Assembly (NCBI RefSeq): GCF_015159745.1
Contig: NZ_JADDOJ010000029.1
Coordinates: 1 to 45,718 of the forward strand
Direction: 5' to 3'
DNA length: 45,718 nt
Origin: Ramlibacter aquaticus
Lineage (GTDB): Bacteria > Pseudomonadota > Gammaproteobacteria > Burkholderiales > Burkholderiaceae_C
Below, piece after piece: positions 44,633-45,718 of this stretch; position 1 is the first letter of the stretch; the number at the start of each line of letters is the position of its first letter. The position numbers were made by a program, and so were the translations under genes. Below the pieces are notes generated by a model. It worked only from the letters and a program-made list of their open reading frames with translations, was not told the origin of the DNA and did not search any database.

Positions 44633-45597
44633 ACCCGGACCTGGCCGCACCTCTCATGTTCGCGAGCCTGGTGCTGGTGCTGCTGGCAGGTTTTCCCGTG
44701 GCGTTCTCCCTGGCAGCAGTGGCCTCTGCGTTCGCCGGCATCGGCGTGGTCTCCGGTGCATTCGAGCCGGCTTTCCTGCTGGCCATGCCGTTGCGGGTGC
44801 AGGGAGTGTTCAACAGCGATACCTTCCTGGCGGTTCCGCTGTTCGTCCTCATGGGAATGATCCTGGAAAGGAGCGGCGTGGCCGAGGAGACCCTGCTCGC
44901 GCTGGGCCGGCTCTTCGGACGCATGCCCGGGGGGCTGCTCATTGCCACGATTCTCGTGGGCTCCGCTCTGTCCGCCATCACCGGCTTCGTCTCCGCTTCC
45001 GTGATCGCGATGGGCCTGATCGCGCTGCCGGCCATGCTCAAGGCGGGCTACGATCCGAAGCTGGCCGCTGGCGCGATCGCCGCGGCCGGAACGCTGGCGC
45101 AGATGCTGCCACCGAGTCTCGTGCTCATCGTGCTCGCCGAGCAGATGGACGTTCCGCTCGTGGACATCTTCCATGCCGCCCTGCTGCCCAGTGCCATCCT
45201 GGTCGGCTTGTACCTGCTCTATGTCCTGGTCGTGACGCGGCTGCGGCCTCGTTCGGCGCCCCCTGTCATGGAGCCGGGTGAGCGCCTGGGCCAAGCAGTC
45301 TGGCGACAGGCGCTGGCTGCGGCTGGCGCACCCATCGCGCTGATCCTGATCATCCTCGGGTCCATCTACTTCGGCGTCGCCGCGCCGACCGAGGGGGGCG
45401 CCATCGGCGTGTGCGGTGCCGTTGCGATCGGCGCGGCGAGGCGCCGGCTGGGGATTCGCAGGCTCTCCCAGGCGCTCAGTTCGACGGGCGTGCTTTGTTC
45501 CGGCGTCATCTTCCTGCTGCTGGGCGCCTCGTTCTTCACGCTGGTGTTCCGGGGCTTCTACGGACCTGTCTGGATCGAGGAGCTGTTTGCGTGTTGA
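44629..45597 (+). pseudogene. dctM: TRAP transporter large permease (DctM), truncated by IS
   Basis: The frame encodes 322 residues of DctM with FASLVLVLLAGFPVAFSLAA, LAVPLFVLMGMILERSG, SALSAITGFVSASVIAMG and AAAGTLAQMLPPSLVLIVLA. Normal DctM proteins have about 425-430 residues. This frame ends right after GFYGPVWIEELFA because the sequence from 45592 is the end of an IS21-like element, which supplies the stop (45595-45597). Roughly the last 105 residues, including several helices, are missing here. The rest of the gene may lie beyond the IS, outside the window. Confidence 0.85.
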
Positions 45598-45718
45598 TTT
45601 CCATGGAATCCTGACCCGGCATTTCCATCGAATATTGACCCACCCTCTTTGCGAGCCTTGCGGCTCACGGTGTGGATAAGTTCTTGGTCTTCTCCTTCTT
45701 TTTGGGTTCGTCTGCCTG
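45592..45718. mobile_element. Terminal end of an IS21-family element (partial)
   Basis: The sequence from 45592 begins TGTTGATTTCCATGGAATCC and has two copies of a terminal motif: TTTCCATGGAATCCTGACCC (45598-45617) and TTTCCATCGAATATTGACCC (45622-45641). Subterminal direct repeats of this kind and the TG end are typical of IS21-family elements. The element runs off the right edge. It has interrupted dctM. Confidence 0.8.
45665..45718 (-). CDS. C-terminal end of an IS gene, possibly istB (partial)
   Basis: On the minus strand a frame enters from the right edge and reads QADEPKKKEKTKNLSTP to a TGA at 45667-45665, about 75 bp from the IS end. Its Lys-rich tail and position suit the last gene of an IS21 element, where IstB, the helper ATPase, is expected. 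The fragment is too short for proof. Confidence 0.4.
   Translation of the reverse strand, partial: QADEPKKKEKTKNLSTP

Overview
The window looks like a high-GC chromosome of a betaproteobacterium in the Burkholderiales, most likely Comamonadaceae. The evidence is codon use, czc/cus-type efflux sets of the Cupriavidus kind, a PbrR/CadR-type MerR regulator and IS110/IS21 remnants. Most of it (about 5.9-43.4 kb) is one metal-resistance island for divalent cations (Zn/Cd/Pb/Co) and copper/silver. It is flanked by ordinary chromosomal genes, an integrase and IS debris.

Layout. 1-1.9 kb: the start of a lipoprotein gene running off the left edge, a structured RNA that resembles 6S RNA, and a periplasmic binding protein. 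2.3-5.4 kb: an IS110 transposase relic, a methyltransferase and a tyrosine integrase that may mark the left border of the island. 5.9-6.9 kb: a decayed DMT transporter with a His-rich tail. 7.1-20.8 kb: a long minus-strand array holding, in transcription order, a P1B-2 ATPase, a crystallin-like lipoprotein, GmhA, CzcI, CzcC, CzcB, CzcA, a PII-like protein, a ZIP transporter, a P1B-4 ATPase and a small lipoprotein. A divergent MerR regulator and a clear MerR operator sit at its head.

21.4-29.3 kb: DUF305, remnants of copD and a crp/fnr gene, then DUF2933, an isoprenylcysteine-methyltransferase-like protein, a small membrane protein and a copper ATPase. Two coupled unknown proteins, a SHOCT protein and a multicopper oxidase follow. 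29.5-36.3 kb: a cusCBAF set headed by a Met/Cys-rich exported protein. 36.4-39.3 kb: a Spy-like Met/Gly-repeat protein, a second SHOCT protein, and a cytochrome c-FTR1 iron permease with a Fur-box-like site. 39.4-43.4 kb: NadE and a P1B-2 ATPase with five tandem N-terminal metal-binding domains. 43.4-45.7 kb: a PAP2 phosphatase and TRAP permease genes; the large one is cut by the end of an IS21-like element.

Two regulatory themes stand out. First, the same MerR-type promoter (TTGACC, 19-bp spacer, dyad ACCTTG...CAAGGT) precedes both P1B-2 ATPases, but only one MerR gene is present, so it may control both loci. Second, four FNR/ANR-like sites (TTGA-N6-TCA[A/G]) lie upstream of the copper-handling genes, and a broken crp/fnr gene lies beside one of them. 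How the parts work together is inferred: P-type ATPases move cytosolic metal to the periplasm, the RND systems export it from the periplasm, and the small exported proteins, CusF and the oxidase handle periplasmic metal.
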